Below, piece by piece: positions 6,759 through 13,728 of a stretch of 41,314 nucleotides of DNA. The notes below the pieces were generated by a model. That model ran no database searches. It worked only from the letters and a program-made list of their open reading frames with translations, and was not told where the DNA came from. A program made the translations under genes and the position numbers. The DNA lies in contig CAYZEE010000004.1 in NCBI GenBank assembly GCA_964477485.1, forward strand, positions 1-41,314, given 5' to 3'. Source of the stretch: CAYZEE01 sp964477485 (GTDB lineage Bacteria; Patescibacteriota; Microgenomatia; Levybacterales; UBA12049). Position 1 is the first letter of the stretch. Every line of letters starts with the position of its first letter.

Positions 6759-6857
6759 TTGTTTTTTAGAAATCATTTTTGGGAGAGGTTAATAGTAAAT
6801 ATTGGGATTGTTTTAGTGTTTGTAGCTTTCTACTTGAGATTCTTTCAGCATCCATAA
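6759..6857 (+). CDS. Second tiny hydrophobic peptide (32 aa), tentative
   Basis: From TTG 6759 to TAA 6855-6857: a basic, aromatic N-terminal part (F-F-R-N-H-F-W-E-R) followed by a hydrophobic helix (L-I-V-N-I-G-I-V-L-V-F-V-A-F-Y-L) and a short basic tail R-F-F-Q-H-P. The layout is typical of a membrane peptide with flanking charges. The start is a TTG without a clear ribosome binding site, so it would depend on coupling to the 22-residue gene. It could be chance. Confidence 0.3.
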   Translation: MFFRNHFWERLIVNIGIVLVFVAFYLRFFQHP

Positions 6858-6980
6858 AGAGTGACGGTGTGGGCTCCTTCCATTTCTCAAAATAATCCTA
6901 AGCAAATTTAATATCAGCAGTAGATAGTTTTTTAATCAAAGTGAGCCATGCTTAGAAAATTGAAGCTTTGAAAAGTTAGA

Positions 6981-7104
6981 CTGCTTCTGTAATTTCTTAA
7001 TTTCCGCCCACCTTTACCTCATCTCTCCAATGTAACTTACATTCTGAAAAGTATCTATAATTCGTGCGTAACTCGAAGGTATAGTACCAAGGCTCGAGGA
7101 GCTG
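6981..7104 (-). pseudogene. Relic coding fragment, copy B of a diverged pair
   Basis: Aligns by eye at roughly 60 percent with 3714-3836 in the same orientation, with shared blocks such as CGAGCC, AAGGTGGG and TTACAG/CTACAG in the same order. Unlike copy A it is interrupted by stops. It lies immediately upstream of the PadR promoter. Interpreted as the decayed remains of a second copy of the same unknown gene. Confidence 0.35.
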
Positions 7105-7157
7105 AGGCTAATTTTCGTACCCATTAGGTGGCTTATTATAACCTCCATATATATCCA

Positions 7158-7185
7158 TTGACAATATATTGTAAGATGATATAAT
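7158..7185 (+). promoter_or_regulatory. PadR gene promoter with overlapping palindromic operator
   Basis: TTGACA (7158-7163), 16-base spacer, TATAAT (7180-7185), then 6 bases to the ATG at 7192. A perfect 12-bp palindrome ACAATATATTGT lies at 7161-7172, overlapping the -35 box and spacer. PadR repressors commonly bind such dyads in their own promoters, so autorepression is likely. Confidence 0.7.
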
Positions 7186-7191
7186 AAGTCC

Positions 7192-7563
7192 ATGAGTAAG
7201 ACAAAACAGTTTTCAAATCACAATATCCCATTAACTCCGCCAGTCTTTTACATCTTGTTATCTCTTGCCACAAAAGACCGTCATGGCTACGGCATTATGA
7301 AGCAGGTGGAAAGCGATTCTCAAGGAAAAGTCAAACTTGGAGCAGGAACCTTATATGGAGCTATCAAGCGTATGCTTGAGAAAAAACTCATTATTGAGGT
7401 AGATTCAACTCACGCAAGACGAAAGTATTACAAGCTTACAGAAAAAGGGAGAAGTATGTTCTTAAATGAACTGCAACGATATAACGAAGCGGTAGAGTTG
7501 GCAAGGCAGAAAAATCTCTTTGCTAAGCCCTTAGTAGATAAACTTACACCTTCTTATGTATAA
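7192..7563 (+). CDS. PadR family transcriptional regulator
   Basis: 123 residues with the PadR winged helix at about 15-90: F-Y-I-L-L-S-L-A, H-G-Y-G-I-M-K-Q-V-E, the signature L-G-A-G-T-L-Y-G-A-I-K-R-M-L-E, and R-R-K-Y-Y-K-L-T-E-K-G in the wing. PadR proteins are dimeric repressors, often responding to small molecules or membrane stress and controlling adjacent membrane protein genes. The start is fixed by a consensus promoter ending 6 bases upstream. The stop overlaps the start of the next gene by 8 bases, so they are co-expressed; the downstream MgtA-type ATPase has its own promoter. Confidence 0.92.
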   Translation: MSKTKQFSNHNIPLTPPVFYILLSLATKDRHGYGIMKQVESDSQGKVKLGAGTLYGAIKRMLEKKLIIEVDSTHARRKYYKLTEKGRSMFLNELQRYNEAVELARQKNLFAKPLVDKLTPSYV

Positions 7564-8257
7564 AACAGCAACTTTATCAGTATTAACAAATGCGGAGAAA
7601 CTATTCAATTTTCTAGTACTTTTTTATCCTGAGCAATACAGGAAAAAATATGGACAGGAAATGTTTATGCTTTTTCAAGACATGTATCAAGAGGAGTTAA
7701 CAAAAAATGGAAATATTGGTTTAGGCTTCTGGTTTTTCCAAGTTGGAGATATAACAAAAAGCATTATTGAACAACACATTGATGAAATAGGAAAAAAAGG
7801 AATGAAAAAATACTTACAACAAACATTTCATATTAATACGTATAACGTTATTGGCGGCATACTCCTTTTACCAATCTTTATTGTTTTTTTTATTGACGTA
7901 ATAGCACGTATTGTTCAGGGAGATCTTGTTCATTATAACAGACCTGTCTATGCGTTCCTTTCTCACACATTTTTCTATCAGTTTCCTATTCAGTTTACAT
8001 GGGTAGTTCTTTTCCCGATTCTTGCCGTAGCCATTAACATTGTTCCACTTATTGGTAATGCTCGCAAGAAACATTTCAATGTTTTAAATCTCACTTTTCT
8101 CAAGAGGAATGCAATAAGTATTCTCTTTCTGGTGTTTGGATTATTTTTTGTTCTTCTCATTAAATTCCATGATTTTGCTCCTTGCATGTTCTATGGATTA
8201 ACGCATTTTGGCTTTGGACAGCTTAATCACATTATTTCTGTATGTAGAAAGGCGTAA
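7556..8257 (+). CDS. PadR-linked membrane protein of unknown function
   Basis: 233 residues. Residues 1-90 are soluble and contain F-Y-P-E-Q-Y-R-K-K-Y-G-Q-E-M, a motif seen in the membrane proteins that accompany PadR regulators, where a helix precedes permease-like spans. Residues about 95-220 hold four hydrophobic segments. No catalytic motif is visible. The gene overlaps padR by 8 bases and is followed 3 bases later by a small exported protein, so the three form one unit. A role in sensing or effecting the membrane stress controlled by PadR is inference from context only. Confidence 0.6.
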   Translation: MYKTATLSVLTNAEKLFNFLVLFYPEQYRKKYGQEMFMLFQDMYQEELTKNGNIGLGFWFFQVGDITKSIIEQHIDEIGKKGMKKYLQQTFHINTYNVIGGILLLPIFIVFFIDVIARIVQGDLVHYNRPVYAFLSHTFFYQFPIQFTWVVLFPILAVAINIVPLIGNARKKHFNVLNLTFLKRNAISILFLVFGLFFVLLIKFHDFAPCMFYGLTHFGFGQLNHIISVCRKA

Positions 8258-8260
8258 AAC

Positions 8261-8539
8261 ATGCGAAGAAAACACAAAAATATAACAATCATTGCGTACG
8301 TTCTAGTTGTATTCTCCATTGCTTATCTAGTGATAAGCCAAATCATTACTTTGCAAAAAGCTCATAGCACATTTGAGAATTATTATGCTTTTAGAGGCTG
8401 TATGAAATTATTGGAAAGGACAAGTGCTTATGGATTATGTAAGTTGCCTTCAGGACACATAATCAAAATTGTAGAATTTAGAGGAAAGTGGTATTTAGAT
8501 AATGATTTGCCGGTTTGCATTGGCAATGTCTGCCTGTAA
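8261..8539 (+). CDS. Small membrane-anchored or secreted protein with four Cys
   Basis: 92 residues. A basic start and one hydrophobic span (9-28) suggest an N-terminal anchor. The outer part contains four Cys (in F-R-G-C, Y-G-L-C, P-V-C and N-V-C-L), which could pair as two disulfides, and an I-K-I-V-E-F-R-G-K-W-Y-L-D-N-D segment. I do not recognise the family. It is the third gene in the PadR unit, 3 bases after its neighbour. Confidence 0.55.
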   Translation: MRRKHKNITIIAYVLVVFSIAYLVISQIITLQKAHSTFENYYAFRGCMKLLERTSAYGLCKLPSGHIIKIVEFRGKWYLDNDLPVCIGNVCL

Positions 8540-8545
8540 TTTTTA

Positions 8546-8574
8546 TTGAAATATACTACTGGCAGTTGTACCAT
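8546..8574 (+). promoter_or_regulatory. Promoter of the MgtA-type ATPase gene
   Basis: TTGAAA (8546-8551), 17-base spacer, TACCAT (8569-8574), then exactly 6 bases to the ATG at 8581. The spacing again implies a leaderless transcript. Confidence 0.5.
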
Positions 8575-8580
8575 TGATTT

Positions 8581-11115
8581 ATGGTCCAACAATCTTCTGA
8601 TCAGTCTTCTGGAAGTCCATTTTGGAGACTAAGTTATGAGGATGTTTTAACAAAGCTTGAGTCTAGATTATCAGGACTTACAGAATCAGAAGTCTTGGAG
8701 AGACAAAGAAAGTATGGATTAAATACCATACATAAAAGGAAAGTTAATTTACTTTTAATTATCCTTCGGCAATTTAAGAGCAATCCTCTAATTATAATTC
8801 TTGCAATTGCAACCTTTGTTTCATTTATTCTCGGACAACAGATAAGCTCTTATTACATTTTCGGAATGATTCTTGTAAGTATTGTACTTGGTGTCTGGAA
8901 TGAATATGGGGCTGAAAAAACCGTTGAAGCCCTTCTTAGAAAAATTTCATCAACAGCACTTGTTGTTCGAGAAGATCAAAAAACCGAGATCCCTGTGTCA
9001 CAGCTTACTATTGGAGACATAGTTCTTCTTTCCCAAGGAAGTATTATACCGGCGGACCTTCGCTTAATTGAAACTAAGGATTTAGAAGTGAACCAGTCGG
9101 CTCTCACCGGAGAATCAAAAACCTCTTTTAAAGTATCTGAAATACTTCAAACCGCCCCAGAAGGCTTGAGTAAAATGGCAAACGTTGCCTTTATGGGCAC
9201 ATCTGTTGATAGCGGGTCAGGAAAAGGAGTAGTTATTGGAATTGGAAAGGATACAGAATTTGGGAAAATAGCAAAAAGTACACTTTATATCAAACCTGAA
9301 ACTGACTTCGAGAAGGGACTGGCTGGATTTGGAAGGTTATTAGTAAAAGTTATTCTTCTTCTTACTTTTGCAATTTTTGCGGTAAATACCTTTCTAGGTC
9401 ATCAGTTTCTTGAATCTCTTCTCTTTGCTCTTGCTATTGCAGTTGGTCTTACTCCGGAACTTCTTCCAGTTATTGTTACTGTTAGTCTTTCTCACGGCGC
9501 AGGAAAACTTGCGAAGAAAAAAGTTGTTGCAAAACAGCTGATTGCCATTGAGAATCTAGGTAATATGGATACCCTTTGCACAGACAAGACAGGAACGTTA
9601 ACAGAAGGAAACATTGAACTGGTTGACTATTTAGATGGTAAACACCAGAAAAGCACAGAAGTGCTTATATCAGCACTTCTTTGTAACAGCGCTATCATGC
9701 ACCACAAAATAATTGGAAATGGGATAGATGCAGCGATTTTGAGATACGCTCAAAAAAATAATATACGACCTAATACAACTTATATAAAAATTGAAGAAGA
9801 GCCATTTGATTACAATAGAAAAGCAATGTATGCAGTTGTTTCGGAAAAAGACGACTGTACTCTTATTGTCAAAGGGGCTCCTCAGTCGATTATCGCTTTT
9901 TGCAAAGACAGCAAAGAGAAGAAAAAATTAGAAGAGAAGTTTACAGCACTTAGCAATGACGGCTTGAGGGTTGTTTTAGTTGCGACAAAAAAAATACCTA
10001 AAAAAGATTCCTATTCGTGGGAAGATGTTTCCGGTCTTGCCTTCAAAGGATATTTGACATTCTTAGATATCCCTAAAATCTCAGCAAAAGAAGCTCTTAT
10101 AAAACTAAAAAAACTGAATGTTGCGGTAAAAGTTATTACAGGCGATAACGAAATTGTGACACAGAAAGTCTGTAAGGAGGTGGGAATGGAAGTAACAAAA
10201 ATACTTCTTGGTACGGACTTGGAGAAAATTGATGACGAAACCTTGCGGAAGGAAGTTCTAATCGCGAATGTTTTTGCACGCGTTACTCCAGATCAAAAAA
10301 TGAGAATTATCCAAGCTCTAAGGGATAATGGACATACGGTTGGGTTTCTTGGAGATGGGATAAATGATATTCCTCCTCTTCGTAATGCAGATGTCGGTAT
10401 ATCGGTAAATACCGCAGTTGATGTTGCGAAAGATGCCGCCGCAATAGTTCTTTTGAGGAAAAGTCTTAATGTTATCGCAGATGGTGTTATGGAAGGCAGA
10501 AAGACATTTAATAATACGATTAAGTATATACTTATGAGTACAAGTTCTAACTTTGGCAATATGTTTTCTGCCGCAGGAGCCTCCTTTTTTTTACCATTCC
10601 TGCCAATGACGCCGGTTCAAATCCTTCTTACAAACGGACTATATGATCTTTCCCAACTGACTATCCCAACAGATAATGTTGATGAGGAGTCACTTTTAAA
10701 ACCCCGACACTGGAACATTGAGTTTATAAAAAACTATATGATCTTCTTTGGGCCAATAAGCTCTATATATGATTTTCTTACCTTTGGTGTAATGATCTTT
10801 ATCTTCCATGCCAGAGGCGCACTATTTCAGACAGGCTGGTTTATTGAGTCGATGGCAACAGAAATTTTGGTAGTTTTTGTCATACGTACATCAAAAAGTC
10901 CATTCTTTTTAAGCAGACCAAGTAGATGGCTACTTGGAGCATGCCTAGGAATCGTAGGAGTTTCTTTGCTTATTCCTTTCTCTCCGTTGGCAGGAACACT
11001 AGGATTTATTACGCCACCGCCGCTTTACTTTGTTATTCTTATTGTCCTTGTCTCAACATATTTAATACTTGTTGAGACGCTAAAACAGTTCTTCTTAAAA
11101 AAATACAGTTTATAA
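8581..11115 (+). CDS. mgtA: Magnesium-translocating P-type ATPase, MgtA/MgtB type
   Basis: 844 residues, close to the family's 850-900. Visible in order: an N-terminal cation ATPase domain, the actuator T-G-E-S at about 180, the fourth membrane helix L-T-P-E-L-L-P (about 300), which is characteristic of the MgtA group, the phosphorylation site D-K-T-G-T-L-T with Asp335, K-G-A-P in the nucleotide-binding domain, the hinge G-D-G-I-N-D, and S-S-N-F-G-N-M-F in helix 5. MgtA/B import Mg2+ with ATP. There is a promoter just upstream and a position directly after the PadR unit. Ends in a 6-bp overlap with a small convergent gene. Confidence 0.9.
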   Translation: MVQQSSDQSSGSPFWRLSYEDVLTKLESRLSGLTESEVLERQRKYGLNTIHKRKVNLLLIILRQFKSNPLIIILAIATFVSFILGQQISSYYIFGMILVSIVLGVWNEYGAEKTVEALLRKISSTALVVREDQKTEIPVSQLTIGDIVLLSQGSIIPADLRLIETKDLEVNQSALTGESKTSFKVSEILQTAPEGLSKMANVAFMGTSVDSGSGKGVVIGIGKDTEFGKIAKSTLYIKPETDFEKGLAGFGRLLVKVILLLTFAIFAVNTFLGHQFLESLLFALAIAVGLTPELLPVIVTVSLSHGAGKLAKKKVVAKQLIAIENLGNMDTLCTDKTGTLTEGNIELVDYLDGKHQKSTEVLISALLCNSAIMHHKIIGNGIDAAILRYAQKNNIRPNTTYIKIEEEPFDYNRKAMYAVVSEKDDCTLIVKGAPQSIIAFCKDSKEKKKLEEKFTALSNDGLRVVLVATKKIPKKDSYSWEDVSGLAFKGYLTFLDIPKISAKEALIKLKKLNVAVKVITGDNEIVTQKVCKEVGMEVTKILLGTDLEKIDDETLRKEVLIANVFARVTPDQKMRIIQALRDNGHTVGFLGDGINDIPPLRNADVGISVNTAVDVAKDAAAIVLLRKSLNVIADGVMEGRKTFNNTIKYILMSTSSNFGNMFSAAGASFFLPFLPMTPVQILLTNGLYDLSQLTIPTDNVDEESLLKPRHWNIEFIKNYMIFFGPISSIYDFLTFGVMIFIFHARGALFQTGWFIESMATEILVVFVIRTSKSPFFLSRPSRWLLGACLGIVGVSLLIPFSPLAGTLGFITPPPLYFVILIVLVSTYLILVETLKQFFLKKYSL

Positions 11116-11286
11116 CCCAAAGGAGTTTCCGATTTTTATTCCAATCCAAATTCCTATTAAACCGCCAATCGCATTGCCAAAAAGCGACCACATAGAGAAA
11201 ATAGATGCACCGAAGATTACAGGAATGTAACCGCCAATTACAGAGAATATCAATACCGATATCCAGACGAGTGATTTTGTGGACAC
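11110..11286 (-). CDS. Small glycine-rich membrane protein (58 aa)
   Basis: From GTG 11286-11284 to TAA 11112-11110. The 58 residues form two hydrophobic spans with glycine-zipper character (V-I-G-G-Y-I-P near 17-22, N-A-I-G-G-L-I-G-I-W-I-G in the second). This pattern, with a Y-I-P-x-x-F-G turn and S-M-W-S before the second span, is widespread in small bacterial membrane proteins of unknown role. It converges on the mgtA gene with overlapping stop codons. A TAGAAT box lies about 9 bases before the GTG, supporting that start. Confidence 0.6.
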   Translation of the reverse strand: MSTKSLVWISVLIFSVIGGYIPVIFGASIFSMWSLFGNAIGGLIGIWIGIKIGNSFGL

Positions 11287-11401
11287 AAAGTTATTCTAGC
11301 ATATTTTAGACTTACAATTCTCTTACTTATTTATAGATTGATTTGATTAACTGGCGATGCTATCTTAATGTGCCATTTCTTTTGGAAGGAGGTGATAATA
11401 A

Positions 11402-11770
11402 ATGTTAAACTTTAATTCGATTTTACTATCTTCAGATAATCCTAAAAAACTTGTCGAATTTTACAAAAAAGTTTTTGAGAAAAACCCCGATATGGAAGAG
11501 GACGTCTATGCGGGATTTTTGGTTGGGAATGGATTTTTTAGTATTGGTCTACATGATAAGGTCAAAGGCAAAAATCTAAATCCCGAAAGGGTTCTTTTGA
11601 ATTTTGAAACAAAAGATGTAAAGGGTGAGTTTGAGAGAATAAAAAAACTGGGAGCAAAAGTTGTAGCAGAACCTTACACAATGGAAGGGGCTGAAGACAT
11701 GGGATATATTGCAACATTTGCCGATCCTGACGGAAATTACTTTCAGTTAATGCCCCCTTGGGAAGGATAA
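11402..11770 (+). CDS. VOC (glyoxalase/bleomycin resistance) superfamily protein
   Basis: 122 residues forming one VOC domain with two babab halves: N-P-K-K-L-V-E-F-Y-K-K-V-F in the first and the terminal A-T-F-A-D-P-D-G-N-Y-F-Q-L-M, the classic end with the metal-ligand Glu position replaced by Gln. The internal G-L-H-D carries a His in a plausible metal-binding position. Members are glyoxalases, dioxygenases or resistance proteins, and substrate cannot be read here. An unusually strong ribosome binding site (AAGGAGGTGAT) precedes the ATG by 6 bases, in contrast with the leaderless genes nearby. Confidence 0.85.
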   Translation: MLNFNSILLSSDNPKKLVEFYKKVFEKNPDMEEDVYAGFLVGNGFFSIGLHDKVKGKNLNPERVLLNFETKDVKGEFERIKKLGAKVVAEPYTMEGAEDMGYIATFADPDGNYFQLMPPWEG

Positions 11771-11794
11771 TCTAATTTGTCCACAAGTTGACTG

Positions 11795-13723
11795 CTATGA
11801 TTTTTCTGTCGAGTGGTCCAGTAAATAGTTAATAAGCATCGAGAATGGAATTGTTGCAACACAGACAACTTTATCGGCCCCGCCGTAATATATAAAAAAT
11901 ATATTGTTTCTAAGCACCATACCGCAGGGAAAAACAATATTATTCACAATTCCTTCTCTCTCAAAGGAAGTTACAGGTTCTAAAATCGGCCAGGGAGTTC
12001 TAGCTAAAACTTTCTCGGGAGACTGAAGATCCAAAAGCATTGCTCCAACACGATATTCATGGCTCCATCTGCTTACTCCATGATACAAGATAAGCCATCC
12101 CGCATCCGTTTTTACAGGCGGAGTGCAAAGTCCTATCTTTTCACTGTCCCATGAATCTCCCCGGGGAGGAATATAAGAAAGACTTCGAAGCCATGTTTTC
12201 CCGTCAAAGTTAAGTGAATCAACTTTGTCAAAAACAATTGCGTTTTGGATTCTATGAATTAAAACATATTCCCCATTGATTTTTTCAGGAAAAATTGCCG
12301 CATCCTTATCGTCTATTCCGGGTGGAGAGATAAGCACGGGGTCTTTCCAGTTAAAATCACCATTTAAAAAGTTGTCAAGTTGGATCGAAGTGAGTGCAAC
12401 ACGGGGAGGATTTGCCCCGTCATAAGCCGTATAGCACATAAAAAGAGTGTCTCCAATTTTTGTAATTCTTGAGTCCTCGCAACCTGAATTACCGCCTGCT
12501 ATTTTCTTATTTTCAAATCTTGCTCTCGGAACATATACTGGCATCTCGCCTCTTTCTTGAATTGATAGTCCGTCTTTGCTTTTTGCCAGTCCTAATACCG
12601 ATGTGTTGTCAAAGCCCATAGCCCTATATAACAGATAAATAGTACCGTCTTCCTGAAATACTCCCGGATTAAACACGGCTTTTGCTTCCCAGCTATGCGA
12701 CGGATGAGGCACAAAGAGAGGATAAGATATCGGTCTTTTTGCCTTAACAACAACCGGGGACTGAAATCTCATCTCCTGAATAAATGTTTTTAAATCACAG
12801 GTTGAAAGGCAGCAAGTTGTATCAGCTGCTCCGTAGTAAAGAAAAAGAGTGTCTTTCTCAAGGATTAAACCAGAAGGAAATACTACATTTGAAACGTTGC
12901 CTTTTTTTTCGTAATCTTCACGAGGCGCAAGAACCGGAGCCTCTGTCCTGGCTACAATTTTCTGAGGATTATTCGCGTCAAGAAGTACAGCTTCAATTCC
13001 GAACAATCTTTCAGGTTCTTCATAATAATGCTGGATATGTGAATAGAATAAAAGCCAGCCAGAAGGCGTTAAAACGGGAACTGTTCCGACCTCTACCTGA
13101 TCCGAATTAATTCTGGACAAAGGGAGGATATTGTCTGATAGATGTTGATACCAATTGTTCCAATAGTCTTTAGACCATATATCTTCTTTTTTATCAAACC
13201 ATGCGATAGCAACAAGAGATGGCGGCATGTCCGTGTTGACGGTAAGAAACGCAACATATTTTCCTTGAATTTTTTCAGGAAACAAAACCATTGCCTTTGC
13301 ATTAAACGGAGTTATCAAATGTTTTTCAGGAGTTTTTTTAAAATCGGAAAAAATTGCAAGACCGACTTTTATTCCCGAAGGACGGAAGGGATAATCAGAG
13401 AGAGCTGTGTAAAAAATAAAATATTCACCGTCAATTTTTGTTATCCTTGGATCTTCGCAGCCAAATTTATCCCAATCTTCCGAGGGCACTATCAACTGTT
13501 TTCTGTCTTCAAAATGAATTTTATCCTGGCTTTTTGCATACCCTATGGTTGAAAGTTGCATTTTCTGCCCCTTGTAGTCTTGTATATCGGATAATGCTCT
13601 ATAAACCAGGTGATATGATTCTGCCTCCTGAATCAAACTTGGGTTAAATGCCGCATGCCTGTCCCAGATGCTATTCAGATCGGGCTTTAGAATTGGATTT
13701 TGCTCGCTTCTGGTAAATTGCAT
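11795..13723 (-). CDS. Tandem two-domain GH130-type glycoside phosphorylase/hydrolase
   Basis: 642 residues made of two five-bladed propeller domains of the GH130 type, about 1-320 and 325-640. Each has the order F-N-P, Y-R-A, G-C-E-D-x-R-I-T-K-I, P-E-K-I-x-G-x-Y, G-W-L-x-x-Y and Y-Y-G-A/G-A-D. The Asp of E-D-P-R (Asp91 in domain 1; about 417 in domain 2, where the motif is E-D-S-R) is the general acid in characterised GH130 enzymes. Family members phosphorolyse or hydrolyse beta-mannosides (for example mannosyl-glucose, mannosyl-GlcNAc). Most are single-domain, about 300-400 residues. It is 5 bases downstream of a related two-domain gene, likely co-transcribed. No signal peptide, so presumably cytoplasmic. 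Confidence 0.8.
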   Translation of the reverse strand: MQFTRSEQNPILKPDLNSIWDRHAAFNPSLIQEAESYHLVYRALSDIQDYKGQKMQLSTIGYAKSQDKIHFEDRKQLIVPSEDWDKFGCEDPRITKIDGEYFIFYTALSDYPFRPSGIKVGLAIFSDFKKTPEKHLITPFNAKAMVLFPEKIQGKYVAFLTVNTDMPPSLVAIAWFDKKEDIWSKDYWNNWYQHLSDNILPLSRINSDQVEVGTVPVLTPSGWLLFYSHIQHYYEEPERLFGIEAVLLDANNPQKIVARTEAPVLAPREDYEKKGNVSNVVFPSGLILEKDTLFLYYGAADTTCCLSTCDLKTFIQEMRFQSPVVVKAKRPISYPLFVPHPSHSWEAKAVFNPGVFQEDGTIYLLYRAMGFDNTSVLGLAKSKDGLSIQERGEMPVYVPRARFENKKIAGGNSGCEDSRITKIGDTLFMCYTAYDGANPPRVALTSIQLDNFLNGDFNWKDPVLISPPGIDDKDAAIFPEKINGEYVLIHRIQNAIVFDKVDSLNFDGKTWLRSLSYIPPRGDSWDSEKIGLCTPPVKTDAGWLILYHGVSRWSHEYRVGAMLLDLQSPEKVLARTPWPILEPVTSFEREGIVNNIVFPCGMVLRNNIFFIYYGGADKVVCVATIPFSMLINYLLDHSTEKS

Positions 13724-13728
13724 TATTA

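Larger units (their letters stand above)
6513..7157. other. Sparse 650-bp interval with tiny peptides and a relic
   Basis: No ordinary gene is visible. The interval holds two tiny membrane peptide frames on the plus strand (6685-6857), a relic with similarity to 3714-3836 at 6981-7104, and the PadR promoter at its right edge. The remainder (6513-6640, 6860-6980) shows stops in all frames and nothing I can name. Confidence 0.6.
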
